A DNA stretch of 64,000 bases, taken from Clavaria fumosa. Lineage: Eukaryota; Basidiomycota; Agaricomycetes; Agaricales; Clavariaceae. Shown one piece after another: positions 9,674 to 21,678 of this stretch. The translations under genes were made by a program, and so were the position numbers. The stretch is from the NCBI GenBank assembly GCA_951802425.1, contig OX637802.1:620001-684000 (forward strand), in the 5' to 3' direction. How positions within the stretch are numbered: position 1 is the stretch's first letter; every line of letters starts with the position of its first letter. Under the pieces are notes generated by a model that did no database searches, was not told the DNA's origin, and saw nothing but the letters and a program-made list of their open reading frames with translations.

Positions 9674-12600
9674 TTAAGGCTGGGCGTCCCGACCAGCTAG
9701 CTTGGCCTTGTCGGGGTGGGAGAGGAAGAAGTCCCGGAGAAGCAATGTTACGTTAGTGAGGTTCCTACGGGGCTCCCAAGTGTTTTCCTCCACTGGATAT
9801 CCCAACCACTTCACCAAGTACTTCACCCCATGTCCCACCTTCTTAACATCAAGGATCGCCTCCACATCATACTCCAGGTGGTTGTCATCAATCATAGGGG
9901 GTGGAGGGGGAGGCAGGTTCTGAGAAGGGAAGGAGGGGGGGTGGTATGGTGTCAACAGCAACTCATTGAAGACCCGATGGATGCGCCAGGCCCGAGGGAG
10001 CTTGAGGCGATACCCAGCAGGTCCCACCTTCTCCTCAACTGCAAAGGGGCCTGCTCTCTTGTTGTCAAGCTTTTTACAGGGCCGGTCCATCTTCAAGTTT
10101 CTAGTATCCAGCCAGACCAGATCTCCCTCAGAGTACTCCCAACTTGGGCGTTTCCCCTTATCGTAGCTCTTCTTCATCGCTGCCACCACTTTCTCCATTG
10201 CCTCCTTGGCTGCTCTTCGGGACTCCGTGAGCTTAGCCATCCACTCATCCGCCGCCGGGTTCACCTCAGAAGGTGGCCGGAGCCCCCCATTCCATGGGTG
10301 TTGTCCATAATCGAGGAAGAAAGGTGTCTGTCCTGTCGCTGAGTGCTCACGATTATTAAGAGCAAACTCCGCAGTGGACAACCATTCAGCCCAGTCATCC
10401 TGGAGATGGTCCACGTAAGCCCGGAGATAGATCTCCATCTCCTGGTTCGCCCGTTCCATCTGTCCATCAGTCTGTGGATGAAAGGCAGTACTTGGATTTG
10501 CCTTTACCCAGATCATGGAGTAGAACTCCTTCATGAAGCGGGACACAAACTGGGACCCCCGGTCACTCACAACCTTGTGAGGGACTCCATGGTCACGAAA
10601 CACTCGATCCCAGAGGAGACGTGCCGCTCCAAGTCCTGTGAGGTCGAGCCCAATCACTTCGAGCAGTGTCCATTTCATGAATTTGTCGACAATAACAAGG
10701 ATGGCATTATGTCCACGGGAGAGGGGGAGGGGACCGACTATGTCCCATGAAATCACCGACCAGGGACCATCGGGCACCAGATGGGGGTGCAGTGGGGCAG
10801 CACGCTTGGTACGGTCGGGCTTCGTCCGCTGGCATGTCTCACACCCCTGGGCATACCAATCCGCATCTTTTACCATGTCCGGCCACCAATAACCCTTCAC
10901 TAGTGCTGCTCTCAACTTCCGGGGCCCAGGGTGTCCAGCAGCGGGGAGGTCATGCTCAAACTCGAGAACGGCCTCACGAGCTCCTAGGGGGACCCAAGTG
11001 ACTATCCCCTTCCGCCAGAGTCCAGCACGATCTCGTGTCCACTCATCATCAAGCTCCTCCGGCTTCTGTATGTGTACCGTGCTATTTTTCTGGAGTAGCG
11101 TCTCCATTTCCGATGTGAATGACACACGGACTTCTGTTTCCGGGAAAACCTGCACCGGTGCATCCTCCTCCACCATCTCTCCATAGTCCGGTCTCCGGGA
11201 GAGTGCATCTGCCTTTGTGTTCGACTTGCCAGTGCGATACTTTATCTCAAAGTCAAAGCACTGGAGCTCTCCAACCCAACAAACCTGCCTCGGCTTCAAC
11301 TTCTGGGGCTTCTGGAAGTACTGGAGGTTTGCATGGTCCGTCCAGATCTCAATCGTCTCCTCTGCTCCAATGAGGTATGCTCGCCACTCGCGAAGTGCCC
11401 GAATCACAGCCAAGAACTCCTTGTCATACACATCGTAGTTCTTCTCAGCTGCAGTGAGGGCCTTGGAGATATAGTCAACAACTCTCCAGGTTCCATCCGT
11501 CTGCTGCTGCGAGAGCACTCCACCAGTTGCCAGGTTGCTTGCATCTGTCTCTACCTTCCATCTCCCTTTGTCCTGAGGCAGAGCCAAGACCGGGGCCGAT
11601 ACGAGTGCCTGGCGGAGATCTCGGAAGGCTGCTTCCTCCTCCTCCTCCCATTTCCATGGAACATTCCCAGTCAGCTGGAAGAGTGGCTTTGCCCAGGCAG
11701 AAAGATTCGGGATGTGCCGGCGGAGGTAGTTCAGCATTCCATTGAACCTCTGGACATCCTTCACATTCTTGGGACATGGCCAATCTCGGACTGCCGCACC
11801 CTTGGCCGGATCATGCTCTAGTCTGTTGTGGGAGATCTTCATCCCCAGGAAGATGATCTCACTCTTCTCAAACTCACATTTACTGAGTTTGAGACACAAC
11901 CCATTCTCTCCAAACTTCCTCAAGACCCGATCCATCCAGTACCGGTGTGTAGCCAAGTCCTCTGCAAACACAATGACATCATCCACATAGGCCCTCACAT
12001 GTCCTCCTGCAATCTCCTCCCTCAACACATGATTCATGAAGCGTTGGAAGGTAGCAGGGGCATTCTGCAGTCCAAACCACATGACAGCTGGTTCGAAGAG
12101 TCCACGGGGTGTCAGGAAGGCGCAGCGGTGCTGGTGCTCAGGCCAGACCTGCATAGATGGGAAACCTCCCTTTGCATCAATCTTAGAGTAGATTGACGCT
12201 CCTTTAAGACATCCACTGTGTCTCGGATGCGGGGGAGGGGGTACTTGTCCTTGATCAGGTGTGCATTCAGCCTCGAGTAGTCGATGATTGGCCGCAGTTT
12301 GTCCTTCTCATGTTTGAAGAAGAAGGGGCTGGCATACGGGGATTTTGAGGGCCGGATTCGTCCAGAAGCAAGCTGCTCATCCACCCAACAGTTCATCTCC
12401 ACCATCTCCTGCCATGTCAAAGAATACAGCTTGGAGGAGAGGTGCTCAGGGTCCTTTTTGAACTCGATCTTAATATCGAAGTCTGGTCGGGAGCGGGGAA
12501 GTTCATCCCACTTTGCTTCACTAAACACCAAAGGGTAGCGGCTGGGCCAATCGGGGGTAGGGCCAGAGTTGGGAAAACGGGTGTCCAGAATACTCGTGGA

Positions 12601-14124
12601 TGCGAGGGTACTCGTTTTCAGGGGTGCAGGGGCTCGAGGGGATGGGGAACACTGTGGGGGGCAGCGGGTAAGGCTCAGCTCTGCCTTCTGCCAGTCGATA
12701 TCCGGGTTATGCTGCTTGAGCCAGTCATGCCCAAGGATGACCTTGTGGGACTGGGTCTTTCCCAGCAGAAAGTGGATCCGCTCCTGGTGGTCACCAACTC
12801 TCACCAGCACCTCTATCCCATACCGGACCTTTCCATCCCTGTTCTGTGTCCCATCCACATTATACATGGTGATTGGGTTCAGCAGGAGAGATGGCTCCAG
12901 TCCCACTCCTTTCGCCCACTCCAAATCCATGAAGCAGTTGGTGCACCCTGAGTCAACAAGGGCCTTCATTGTGGTCCCTTTGCCAGTGCTGAAAGCCTCC
13001 AAGTGCACCTGGATGGCTAGCTCTCGTGGCACATGTTTCCGCACTTCTGGCCGCACTCTGGTTAGGCGCTCTGCCAGTCTCACTTCCTCCTTCACCTCAG
13101 CCCCAATTCGGGTATGTCTCCACTGCAAGATAGTATATCGGGGTATACTTGCAGCAGGCACAGGGACGGAAAGGGGGCTGGCACACTTCTTCTCCCCAGT
13201 GGGAGTCCTCCTCTCTCTCTCACACAGCTCTATGCAGGCTCGGAGCCGTGCAATCTCTTTCTCATATCCCTCCGCCATTTGGGGGGCACATGGTGCTGCC
13301 CGGGTTTGGGCCCTTGGGACCTGCAGACGCGTATCAGGCAGACTGGCCATGCTGTCTGTTTCTGCCCCCTGGTGGCATCGGAAACAACATCTCTCATCAG
13401 CAGGGGCCCATCCTCGGGCCATGGCCACATCTGGAGTACACAGCAGAGGGGTCACAAGAGGTTGCGAAACGGTCACAGCAGGTCGCAGTAGGGTCGCGGT
13501 GGGTCGCGCGGGGGTCACAGTGGGTTGCAGTGTCCATTCCGTGAGTATCCCATCCAGTCGCCTTTGCTGGGCATCAAGCCTCTCAGCCAGCACCTTCCAT
13601 TCTCCATATGTCTCTGGCATCGGGGAGACACCATAGATTCTCTCCACCAACCTCCTACTCAGGTTCAACTCCAGCCAATGGACTAGGATTCCTGAGTCCT
13701 TCTCTGCACTCAACTTCGCCCATCGGAACAGCATCTCGAATTTTGCGAAGAACTCTGGTGCTGTCATGGCACCCTGTTTCAGCCCTGCAATATCGGCAAG
13801 GGCAGTCGCACAGTCATTTGGGTCATCGAATGCGCGCTTCATCTCCTCCACAAACTCTGCCCAGGTTCCGGCCTCACCACTACCCAGGATCTCTTCCGCC
13901 TTCATATTCGCCCACTCTGCAGCGAATCCTTCTCCAGTAATTTTGCTCAGAGCAAAAAGGACCTTCACCAGGTCCACAGCATAGACAGTCGGGTTCGCCA
14001 TAAACAGGAGGCGAAGGGATCGGAGGAACGTACGGAAGTTCCTTTTCTGCCCATCAAAGGGGGCAACAGATAGGTCAAGCCTCATAGGTTGGGCTACAGG
14101 CGGGGCAACATGGTCTGCCATCAC
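9674..14124 (-). pseudogene. Gag-Pol polyprotein of element F, frameshifted and with inverted knuckle segment
   Basis: The domain order matches A and C: Gag, protease (VDSG), RT (YVDD), RNase H, integrase and chromodomain. The frame changes near 12206, where GTGCTTAAAG of A reads GTCTTAAAG, a 1-bp deletion; gag to early RT lie in one frame (14124-12112) and the rest in another (12154-9674). In gag, 27 bp at 13342-13368 are inverted between CAG and CTG, so CFRCHQTGHAVRFC becomes CFRCHQGAETDSMAS and the zinc knuckle is lost. The gag proline/arginine repeat region here carries one more TPARPTA unit than A. No functional product is expected. Confidence 0.93.
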
Positions 14125-14695
14125 AGGCCCTGGATGCTGTAAATAAAGTTCCAGGCCTTGGGCACTCAGGATTTCTTCGATCTCTTAACAGTCCTGTCCT
14201 CTTAGGCTGCTCTTCTGTGTACTTATGTACCTATAGAACTCTTATTCTATGAAACTTTTGTTAATGTGGGGCCCAAATGGTGTCCCAGGTGGTCACTCCA
14301 CAACTCCTAATGAGTTGCCCGTGCGCCCTTCTGACAATGGTCACAGAGCAAGGGCCCTGTCCACTGGACCAGGAAACTACAGAAAGACTATGTAGGGGCC
14401 TTTCCTTGCCCTGTACACTACACGATTCACTGGTACGTAGCTGTAAAACAAAGTTCCGGGCCTTGGGCACTCGGTATCACTTGGGGAGGGTCACAGTTGA
14501 CTTCCTCCTGGTCTGGTCACGTGTATCTACACACAGTAAAAATTTCGCATGGTTCTGTTACACACCGCGGGCAGGGTAAAGGAGAAGAGGATGATAGGGG
14601 CTGAGCTGTGACAACGTGTCACAGTTTGAAATTAAGGGTCCAGGCTAGCCGGGTTAGGACACGGGGCTAGGGCGGACAGGCGGATCTTAGTATTA

Positions 14696-14985
14696 TATCA
14701 GACTGGGTCTCACACAACTTAAGCATAAGGTCATGACGACAATACTAAGATAAGGGGAAAAGGGTACAAGAATGGAAAAGACGTAGTATATATAGCGAAC
14801 GCTTTGGCATTTGCTGGCGTTCCCACGCTCGGACCTCTCGGATCACGTGATGCGCCCAGGCCCAGGTCATGTGATCTTACGATTATGTAATCTGACCACA
14901 GCCACAGGTCATGTGACCTTCCAACAACCCTCCCCAGTTTCTCCACAACTGCACTTTGGGATGGCTTACATAAGCGATCCTAACA
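14696..14985 (-). repeat. 5' LTR of element F
   Basis: It matches the left LTR except for a few CG versus TG or CA positions, for example AAGCATAAGG here and AAGCGTAAGG at the left. Confidence 0.94.
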
Positions 14986-14990
14986 AGAAG

Positions 14991-15140
14991 GTGGGACATG
15001 GGGTGAAGTACCTGGTGAAGTGGTTGGGATACCCTGTAGAGGAGAATACCTGGGAGCCTTGGTGGAACCTCACCAATATGGCGATGCTGCTCCACAACTT
15101 CTTCCAGCAGTACCCTGAGAAAGCGAAGTTGGCAGGTTGA
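14991..15140 (+). pseudogene. Element B: chromodomain end of integrase
   Basis: The frame reads VGHGVKYLVKWLGYPVEENTW and ends FFQQYPEKAKLAG then TGA. It is the last part of the B polyprotein, separated from the rest by element F. Chromodomains bind methylated histone tails in related elements; this copy is a relic. Confidence 0.85.
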
Positions 15141-15166
15141 GACACTCAGCTTTAAGAGGGGGGTGA

Positions 15167-15454
15167 TGTTAGGATTGCTTACATAAGCCATCCAAGAAGA
15201 GGAGTTGTGGAGAAACTAGAGAAGGTTGTTGGAAGGTCACATGACCTGTGGCTGGGGTCGGATTATGTAATCACCAAAGTCACACCTGCGCCTTGGCGCG
15301 TCACGTGATCCAAGGGTCTGAGCATGGGAACACTGGCAAGTGCCAAAGCTCTCGCTATAAGTACTTTGTTGTTTCCTTTTTTGTACTCTTTTCCCCTTAT
15401 CTTAGTATTGTCATCATGACCTTACCCCTAAGTTGTGTGAGACCCAGTCTGATA
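15167..15454 (+). repeat. 3' LTR of element B
   Basis: This 288-bp LTR is a diverged family-1 copy with the same ends (TGTTAGGATT, CAGTCTGATA), following a purine tract. It is directly followed by pogo transposase sequence, so B was inserted in that gene; the other flank is lost. Confidence 0.9.
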
Positions 15455-15770
15455 CAGAGGAACAAATCCTCATCAACTTTATTCTTGGATTGGCTGATCA
15501 TGGCTTCCTGTTGACACACTGTTTGATTCAATCCTATGCAAACAGCATTTTGCAGACAAGAATTGAGCTCAGTTATGAGCCAGTTGGGCAGAGCTGGAGC
15601 TACACATTCCATGATCAGCATCATGCAAAGCTGCAGACTGTCTGGAGCAAACCACTTGATATGCAATGAGCTCAGGCACTGAACCTGACTGCAGTGAAGC
15701 ATTGGTTTGATCTGGTGGAGGAAAATGTGGTGAAGGTATGGGTTGAAAAGGAAAATATCTATGGAATGGA
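15455..15770 (+). pseudogene. Second pogo-type transposase fragment
   Basis: The frame reads EEQILINFILGLADHGF, then a CENP-B-type region ending VWSKPLDMQ, a TGA (15667-15669) where relatives have Arg, then AQALNLTAVKHWFDLVEENVV and YGMD, the first catalytic Asp. It resembles the transposase at 1-1235 but lies on the other strand and is more diverged. It is cut at the left by element B and at the right by a repeat from about 15776. Confidence 0.8.
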
Positions 15771-15775
15771 TGTAG

Positions 15776-15869
15776 TGTTGCCACAGCTATGACTAATAGC
15801 TGACTAATAGTCATAGCCATAGCTGATTGTAGCTGTAGCCTAGCTGGTAGGCCGCTATGGCTACAAGGC
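15776..15869. repeat. AGCTATGGCTA-rich repeat, left half
   Basis: The stretch is built from variants of AGCTATGACTA, TAGCTGACTAATAG and CATAGCCATAGCTG. Element I is inserted in it (TSD AAGGC); the right half continues at 22268-22335. It resembles a small fold-back element, but its ends are not clear to me. Confidence 0.6.
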
Positions 15870-16458
15870 TGTTACGGTGCGTAGTCAGGTGACCACCGCG
15901 TTTATGTCACGAGACATGCCCAGGATCCCGGACATGTGACTCACTAACCTACGATCACATGACTGGTAAGCGCCCAATCACCTGACTACTAGCCACATGA
16001 CCCCTACCGAGGAGATGGGCCATTTTCGTGATGGAACACCAATGCGGGATGTCGTAATCCTGTCGCGCCATGGCACCTGTCACCCTGACACCATCAGAAC
16101 TAGGCCAGATCCAGGTAGTCCTTTGTTCCCTTGTCCATTACCGTTGTCCCGTCCCCATAGCGCTCTTGTCCTCCCTCCCGCCATCGCGCTATCCCCCCGC
16201 CAACCACCGCTTCCCTTCTCGTCGTCACCATGACCACGTGATCGTCCCCTTGATACCTTCATTCCCTCCCTACATGCCGGGTTACTGTCCCTTCCTTCTT
16301 TCCTCTTGTACTCCGTTTGCTACCTTAGTGCTATGACTCAGTGTATAAGTAGGAAGGTAGATGGTGTGTACTCCTTAGACTTGTTATTCTGAATACCACC
16401 CTCTTGTCCTCCTACCCAGCTAGTCTGCCTAGGACTCCTGGCAATGAGAGACATAACA
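15870..16458 (+). repeat. 5' LTR of element I
   Basis: It holds several CANNTG palindromes, including GATCACATGACTGG, CCACATGACC and CCACGTGATC. A TATA box (TATAAG near 16344) lies 33 nt above the inferred RNA start AGACTTGTTATT (16377-16388). Confidence 0.93.
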
Positions 16459-16459
16459 T

Positions 16460-16471
16460 AATAACAAGTCT
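16460..16471 (+). promoter_or_regulatory. Self-priming primer-binding site of element I
   Basis: AATAACAAGTCT starts one base after the LTR and is complementary over 12 nt to AGACTTGTTATT at 16377-16388 within the same LTR. The geometry is the same as in family 1 although the sequences are unrelated. Confidence 0.65.
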
Positions 16472-16594
16472 GCCCATAACTACCTCCCCTCCGGACCTAG
16501 TTCCTCTTTCACCCTGGCTTCCCCCACTGTCCTCGCGACTCGTACGAATGACCCCACCGACCAAGCTTACCGAGCACGACAATATGCACTACAC

Positions 16595-18281
16595 TTGCCA
16601 CCCCCTCCTGGACTGATTGAAATCCGTGAGACCTGGCGACGAAACCATCTGCGACACATCAACAGACGAACCCCGACTGCAGTAACACACCCGCCCACTC
16701 CCGAGTACTGGAAGTACCCGAAGAGTGTCGTTTACCGTTCCATTGAGAGGCAGTTTATCCCTACAGGACTACTAACCTCCAGAACCCTTCGCCTACAGCG
16801 CTTATTCGAGACCTACAGCGAGGTCGAATTTGTAGAAGGCCTACACGAGCGCCTAACTGAGCTTTGGATCGCACAACAATAGGAAGATATTGCTGAGGTC
16901 TTAGAAGGCCTCGATATTGAAGAACTAGACAATATCCCGACCCCTGCCTCCACCGAAGCCTTGCTGTCTCCGTGCCCCGCCTCGCCCGTACCCACCACCT
17001 GCGCTTTCGCCCACAAGTGCACGCAGACCCAGCCCAGTGAACATTTTATTACAATCACCAGACACCGAGCCGAGTACCTCGTTGATACTGCCACCCGATC
17101 CATCGTGGACTGGAAACCCCATACCACTCAGCCCTATTCCACCGTTCCTAGCAGATGCTCCCGGATCCCCGTTAACGTTCCCGTCTCCCCTATCACCCCT
17201 ACCAACATCCCCGATCTCCTGGCCACTAGAGAACTCGCCGCCAGATACTGAGCTGCCGTCCACATACCACAGCCCGAGCCTCTCGACCCATTCACTAACC
17301 CCGATGATGTCTCATCCCCCAGACCCTCAGACGTCTCATCAATCCAACCATATGACCTTGACTCCGACATTGAGTAGCGGAATCATGGTAAAGGATGATA
17401 ATGGAGACCAGACTGGCTACCGGACGTTCAAATGACAATTCACCCTCCTCTTCGCCTCTGAACATGAGAGGTATGAAACCGACGCAAAGAAAATCTACTT
17501 TGTGCTTAACAAGATGTGCCTCGACTATGCCAAGGAATGGGCTAATGCCCGAGTTGATTAAATAATCGAGATGGAGACTACAGGAAGTTGGGCTAACTTC
17601 GTAAACGATTTAGATGATGAGTTCCTCGACACGGCCAACGAGACCCATGCCCTCGCCAACCTCCAGAAACTCCAGCAAAGCGGGAAGACTGCCCGCAAGT
17701 TCTTCACTGAGTTCGACCGACTTTACCGCATGGCCCACCTCAGCATCACTCACCACGAGTCAGTGCTTATCGAATATCTCAAGAACGGGCTTAACCAGCC
17801 CCTCGTCGAGAAAATCTACAACTCTGACACCCTCCCTGCCACCTACGTCAGATGGAGGAACAAGGCGATCCGAATGGACGACCTCTGGCAAGAGTTCAAA
17901 TCTCTCCAAAAAGCTCGCGCCCCCATCCCGCCTCCCTGCACAAACACGGCTCCGACCCGTATCCCTCCCGCCACTGCGCCCCCCAAGAACCCTGATGCCA
18001 TGATTGTCGACCGGTCCCGCCCCAAACCTGCTGAAGTTCAGTGCTACAACTGCCATGGCTTTGGCCACATCTCCAAGAACTGCCTGCTCCTGCCCACTCG
18101 CCGCACCCAACAGGTCCGAGGTGTCCTGAGCCTCCCTGTTCCGATTACTCCGGCATGCGAAACACTCGGAAAGGCCCCGAGTGACCAGTTGGAACAGGCG
18201 CAGGCCGAAATTGCGAGGTTGAAGGACCTGGTTGCGATTAGAGAAAAAGAAATAGCGGATTTTGCTACTGGCGAAGAATGA
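16595..18281 (+). pseudogene. Gag region of element I
   Basis: An N-terminal part (from MPPPPGLIEIRETW, 16595) is open to a TAG at 16880 and on to a TGA near 17250. The main Gag frame is offset by one base (about 17037-18281), carrying a TGA at 17433 and a TAA at 17559. It contains the retrotransposon gag fold (NFVNDLDDEFLDTANETHA and following) and a CCHC knuckle (CYNCHGFGHISKNC near 18042). The frame ends in ATGA overlapping the pol start. Gag would form the particle and bind element RNA; this copy cannot be translated through. Confidence 0.8.
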
Positions 18282-21200
18282 GTTCAGCTTCTTCACCGAG
18301 GAAAAGTTATGTACCCCCCTGTGTCCCCACCATGAATAAACAGGTCCTGGTGACCCCTTCTCCACCCTCTAGACTGAACCTGAGGAAAGAGAAAATCAAG
18401 GCAGATCCTGAAAAGCCTTGTATGGAAATACCTGTAGTAATGGAAAACCCCAGCAATGGGAGACAAAAGCTCGGATACGCCCTAGTGGACTCTGGATGTT
18501 CTGCCTCTGCCATCGACAAGAAATATGCCCAAAGCCTGGGGTTGAAACTAAGCAACCTCCCCCAGCCCTTATACTCGGTTAACGCTGATGGATCTTCCAA
18601 TGCCATAGGAATGATCACGCAGACTGCAAACCTGACTATCGGTATCAGGCAAAGCTTCCGCCAAAACATTACTTTACTGGTCAGGCAGTTCCACCCTCTG
18701 CACCTCTACCTTGGCGACGACTGGCTCCGAAAGAACAACCCCGAAATCGATTGGGCTGAGAGGACAATCGTCTTCCCTCCTCTGAAGAAGACCACCCCCG
18801 TTCCAATAGTGACAATGTTGGCTCAAGGGAGCTTCACTGAAGCGCCGGTCCCCCCCTACCATGAAGAGTTCCCGGACGTATTCTCTATCTCGGCGTTCTC
18901 GAAGCTGCCACCCTCGCGAGGAGCCATCGACCATGCTATTGAGACCCAGAGCGATGCTGTACCGAAGCGATCAAAAATCTATTCGATACCCTGGGCATAC
19001 TATCCGGAACTCAAGATATGGATCGAAGAGAACCTAGAGAGCGGATGCATCCGACCCTCGAACTCCCCATGGGCTGCACCCCTCTCCTTTAAGCAAGAAG
19101 GAAAGAAGCTATGCCCCATCATCGACTACTGCGAACTTAATGCCGTAACGAAAAAAGATGCACACCCACTCCCACTGATCCGTGACATCCTAGATGCCCT
19201 CAAGGGGAAAGCCTTCCACACCGTGATGGATGTTGTCCGGGGTTTCAACAACATCCAAATCTGGGAAGGTGACGAGTGGAAGACAGCTTTCATCTGCCTG
19301 GAAGGACAATTTGAGTATACAGTAATGGGATTTGGACTTACCAATGCCCCCGCCTCGTTCCAGCGTTTCATGAACGCTATCCTTCGCAACGAGATTGCCA
19401 CCGGACACGTCCATGTGTACATCGATGATATACTCATCCACACACCAGACCTGGAAACCCACCAACATATCACATGGTCTGTACTCCGGAAGCTCGCTGA
19501 GAACTCGCTCTGCCTGAGACTGGAAAAGTGTAAGTTCCAGAAGAGAGAAGTTGAATTCCTGGGACATTACATCTGCGAGGGGCATATAGAGAAGTTGGAA
19601 AGGTTGTGTGCTGGGATCAGAGAATGGCCAGTGCCAAAGTGTAAGAAGGACATCCAGAGATTCCTTGGATTCCTAAACTATTTTAGGAGACGCATCCTGG
19701 ACTTCGCCACAATCACCATCCTGCTCCACCAACTTACCGGTAACAAGGAATGGCAGTGGAGCCACAATGAGGAGCAGGCATTCAGTCTCCTCATCCAGGC
19801 CTTACTCGACGGGCGTCGGACCATGGTACCAAAGGACAATGGAAATTGGAAGATTGAGACGGATGCGTCAAACGTGGCGATAGGCGGAATCCTCTACCAA
19901 CAACAAGAGGATGGGACATGGGTGATAATCAATTGTTTCTCGAAAGCTCTTAAGGACGCAGAGAAAAACTACGATACCTACGACAAGGAACTACTCGCCA
20001 TCATCTGAGCTCTCGAGGTTTGGCTGCAGTATCTCATTGCCACCAAGGAACCGTTCGAAATTTGGACCAACCACACCAATCTAGCATACTTCCAGAAGCC
20101 CAACCCCCTCAATGGATGACAGAACCAATGGAGAGCCCTCCTTGCTCTCTACAACTTCACAACCAAACATCGACCAGGCAAGACCAATACTGCTGCCGAC
20201 GCCCTATCCCGACGCCCTGACCACGACGATGCCACAACCCCTCCGATTACCCCGCTACTCCCGGATGCCCTCTTCAACTCCGTGACTGAGCTGAGTCTCC
20301 TGGACCGCATCAAAGCTGCCCAGAGTACAACAGCTCATGGACCCGCCATTATAGAGGAATCCGGTGGAGTGAAGTATTACCGGAACAAGATCTGGGTCCC
20401 CCCTAGCCTAGTTGACGATGTGCTTATCCTCCACCACGACACACCTTCCGCTGGACATCCAGGCATGCAGAAGATGAGCGAGAACGTAAGAAGGAACTTC
20501 GATTGGCCCGGACTCAATAACGACGTACGTGCCCGCATCCAATGATGCTGGCACTGCCAGCGCAACAAAATCAACCGTGCAGGCAACAAACCAGCCCTCC
20601 ATCCATTCCCTGCCCCCATCCAACCTTGGGACGAAATAAGCTGGGATATCGTCAGCCCATTGAACCCCTCAGATGGGTACAACGGAGTGCTAGTTATCCG
20701 CGACTGTGCAACAAGATCCTCTCTGTTGGAACTGATTAGCATGGACCTGACGAGCGAAGGAGTGGCCCGGATATTCCTACGATGTGTATACACCAGCCAC
20801 AGACTACCCTCCAAGGTGACAAGTGACCGAGGCTCGAATTTCATGGCAAAATTCTTGAAAAACATCTATGGGCAGCTAGGAGTGAAGACCAACCCTAGTA
20901 CCGCTTACCACCCCCAGACCGATGGACTCACGGAGTGGGCTAACCAAGAGGTATTCACTCTTCCGAAACATGTTTGCAGTGAGATGCCTGAGGACTGGGC
21001 CTCCTGGCTCCCAATCACGGAATTCGCCCTCAATAACCGCGCCTACGGGAATTCCGACGTCACACCATTCCTTCTGGACTATGCCCGACACCCTATCGCC
21101 CTCCCTGACCTGCGGCTTAGCGAGTCCAATAACCCGGCCATGGACGATTTCCTAAAAAAGGCCTATGAGATGCGAGGGAAGATGAAGGGGCTGGTGGAGC

Positions 21201-21667
21201 AATCTAACCAGAGTATGGAAAAGCGTGGTGGTTACATGACGGACTGGAAGGAAGGAACCCTGGTCTGGCTAGAGAGCCGAAACCTGGTACTGGAAGACCT
21301 GCGAAAAAAGCTGATGCCGAGGAGAGTTGGACCCTTCAAGGTCACCAGAAAGCGAGGTGCCGCTGCCTACGAGCTCGAATTACCACGACACTGGCGCATA
21401 CACCCTGTATTCCACAAATCCCTCCTTACCCTCGCTACTCCCGGTCCTGATCACCCACAGCGACCTGAGAGTATGGAAGTCGATGGAGAACCGCAGTACG
21501 AAGTGGAATTTGTTAGGGCGAAGCAGAAACGAGGAAGACAGGTACAGAACCTGGTACGCTGGACAGGGTATCCCCCGGAAGACAATACTTGGGAGCCTGC
21601 CAAAAACCTCAAGGACGCCCACGACACGATACGGGACTTTGAGATTGCTCAGAAAGCACAATCTTGA
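18278..21667 (+). pseudogene. Pol polyprotein of element I, three TGA stops
   Basis: Starting at the ATG that overlaps the gag stop, one frame encodes protease (ALVDSGCSAS), reverse transcriptase (YIDD in HVYIDDILIHT), RNase H (ETDASN), integrase (HHCC from HHDTPSAGH to CWHCQRNK; SWDIVSP, TSDRGSNF and TDGLTEWANQE carrying D, D, E), a GPF motif and a chromodomain (NLVRWTGYPPEDNTWEP). TGA codons at 20006, 20117 and 20543 each sit where CGA (Arg) is expected. Otherwise the frame is open for 1129 codons. Confidence 0.92.
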
Positions 21668-21678
21668 GGAGAGGATTA

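Larger units (their letters stand above)
9373..14985 (-). mobile_element. Gypsy element F (family 1), reverse orientation, inactivated
   Basis: Two 290-bp LTRs (9373-9662 and 14696-14985) enclose a gag-pol region read on the minus strand. The TSD is AGAAG (9368-9372 and 14986-14990), and the target is the chromodomain coding region of element B. The self-priming site is conserved: ATCTTAGTATT at 14684-14694 on the plus strand, next to the right LTR. The LTRs differ at about three positions, all CpG-type. Coding is broken by a 1-bp deletion and a 27-bp micro-inversion. Confidence 0.95.
1835..15454 (+). mobile_element. Gypsy element B: old, 5'-truncated, split by MITE 1, A and F
   Basis: B pieces are about 1835-1917, 2246-2972, 8573-9372 and 14991-15454. 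They join in order once the inserts (1918-2237, 2973-8567, 9373-14985, each with its TSD) are removed. They encode the end of RNase H, the integrase and the chromodomain, followed by a purine tract and a 3' LTR (15167-15454). The 5' LTR, gag, protease and most of RT are missing. The joins are exact: AAACGGATGCTGCTTG before A continues as AGGCAATTGG after it, and DVKK before F continues as VGHGVKYLVKW after it. B is the oldest family-1 copy here. Many Arg codons of A (CGN) appear as CAN or TGG in B. Confidence 0.88.
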
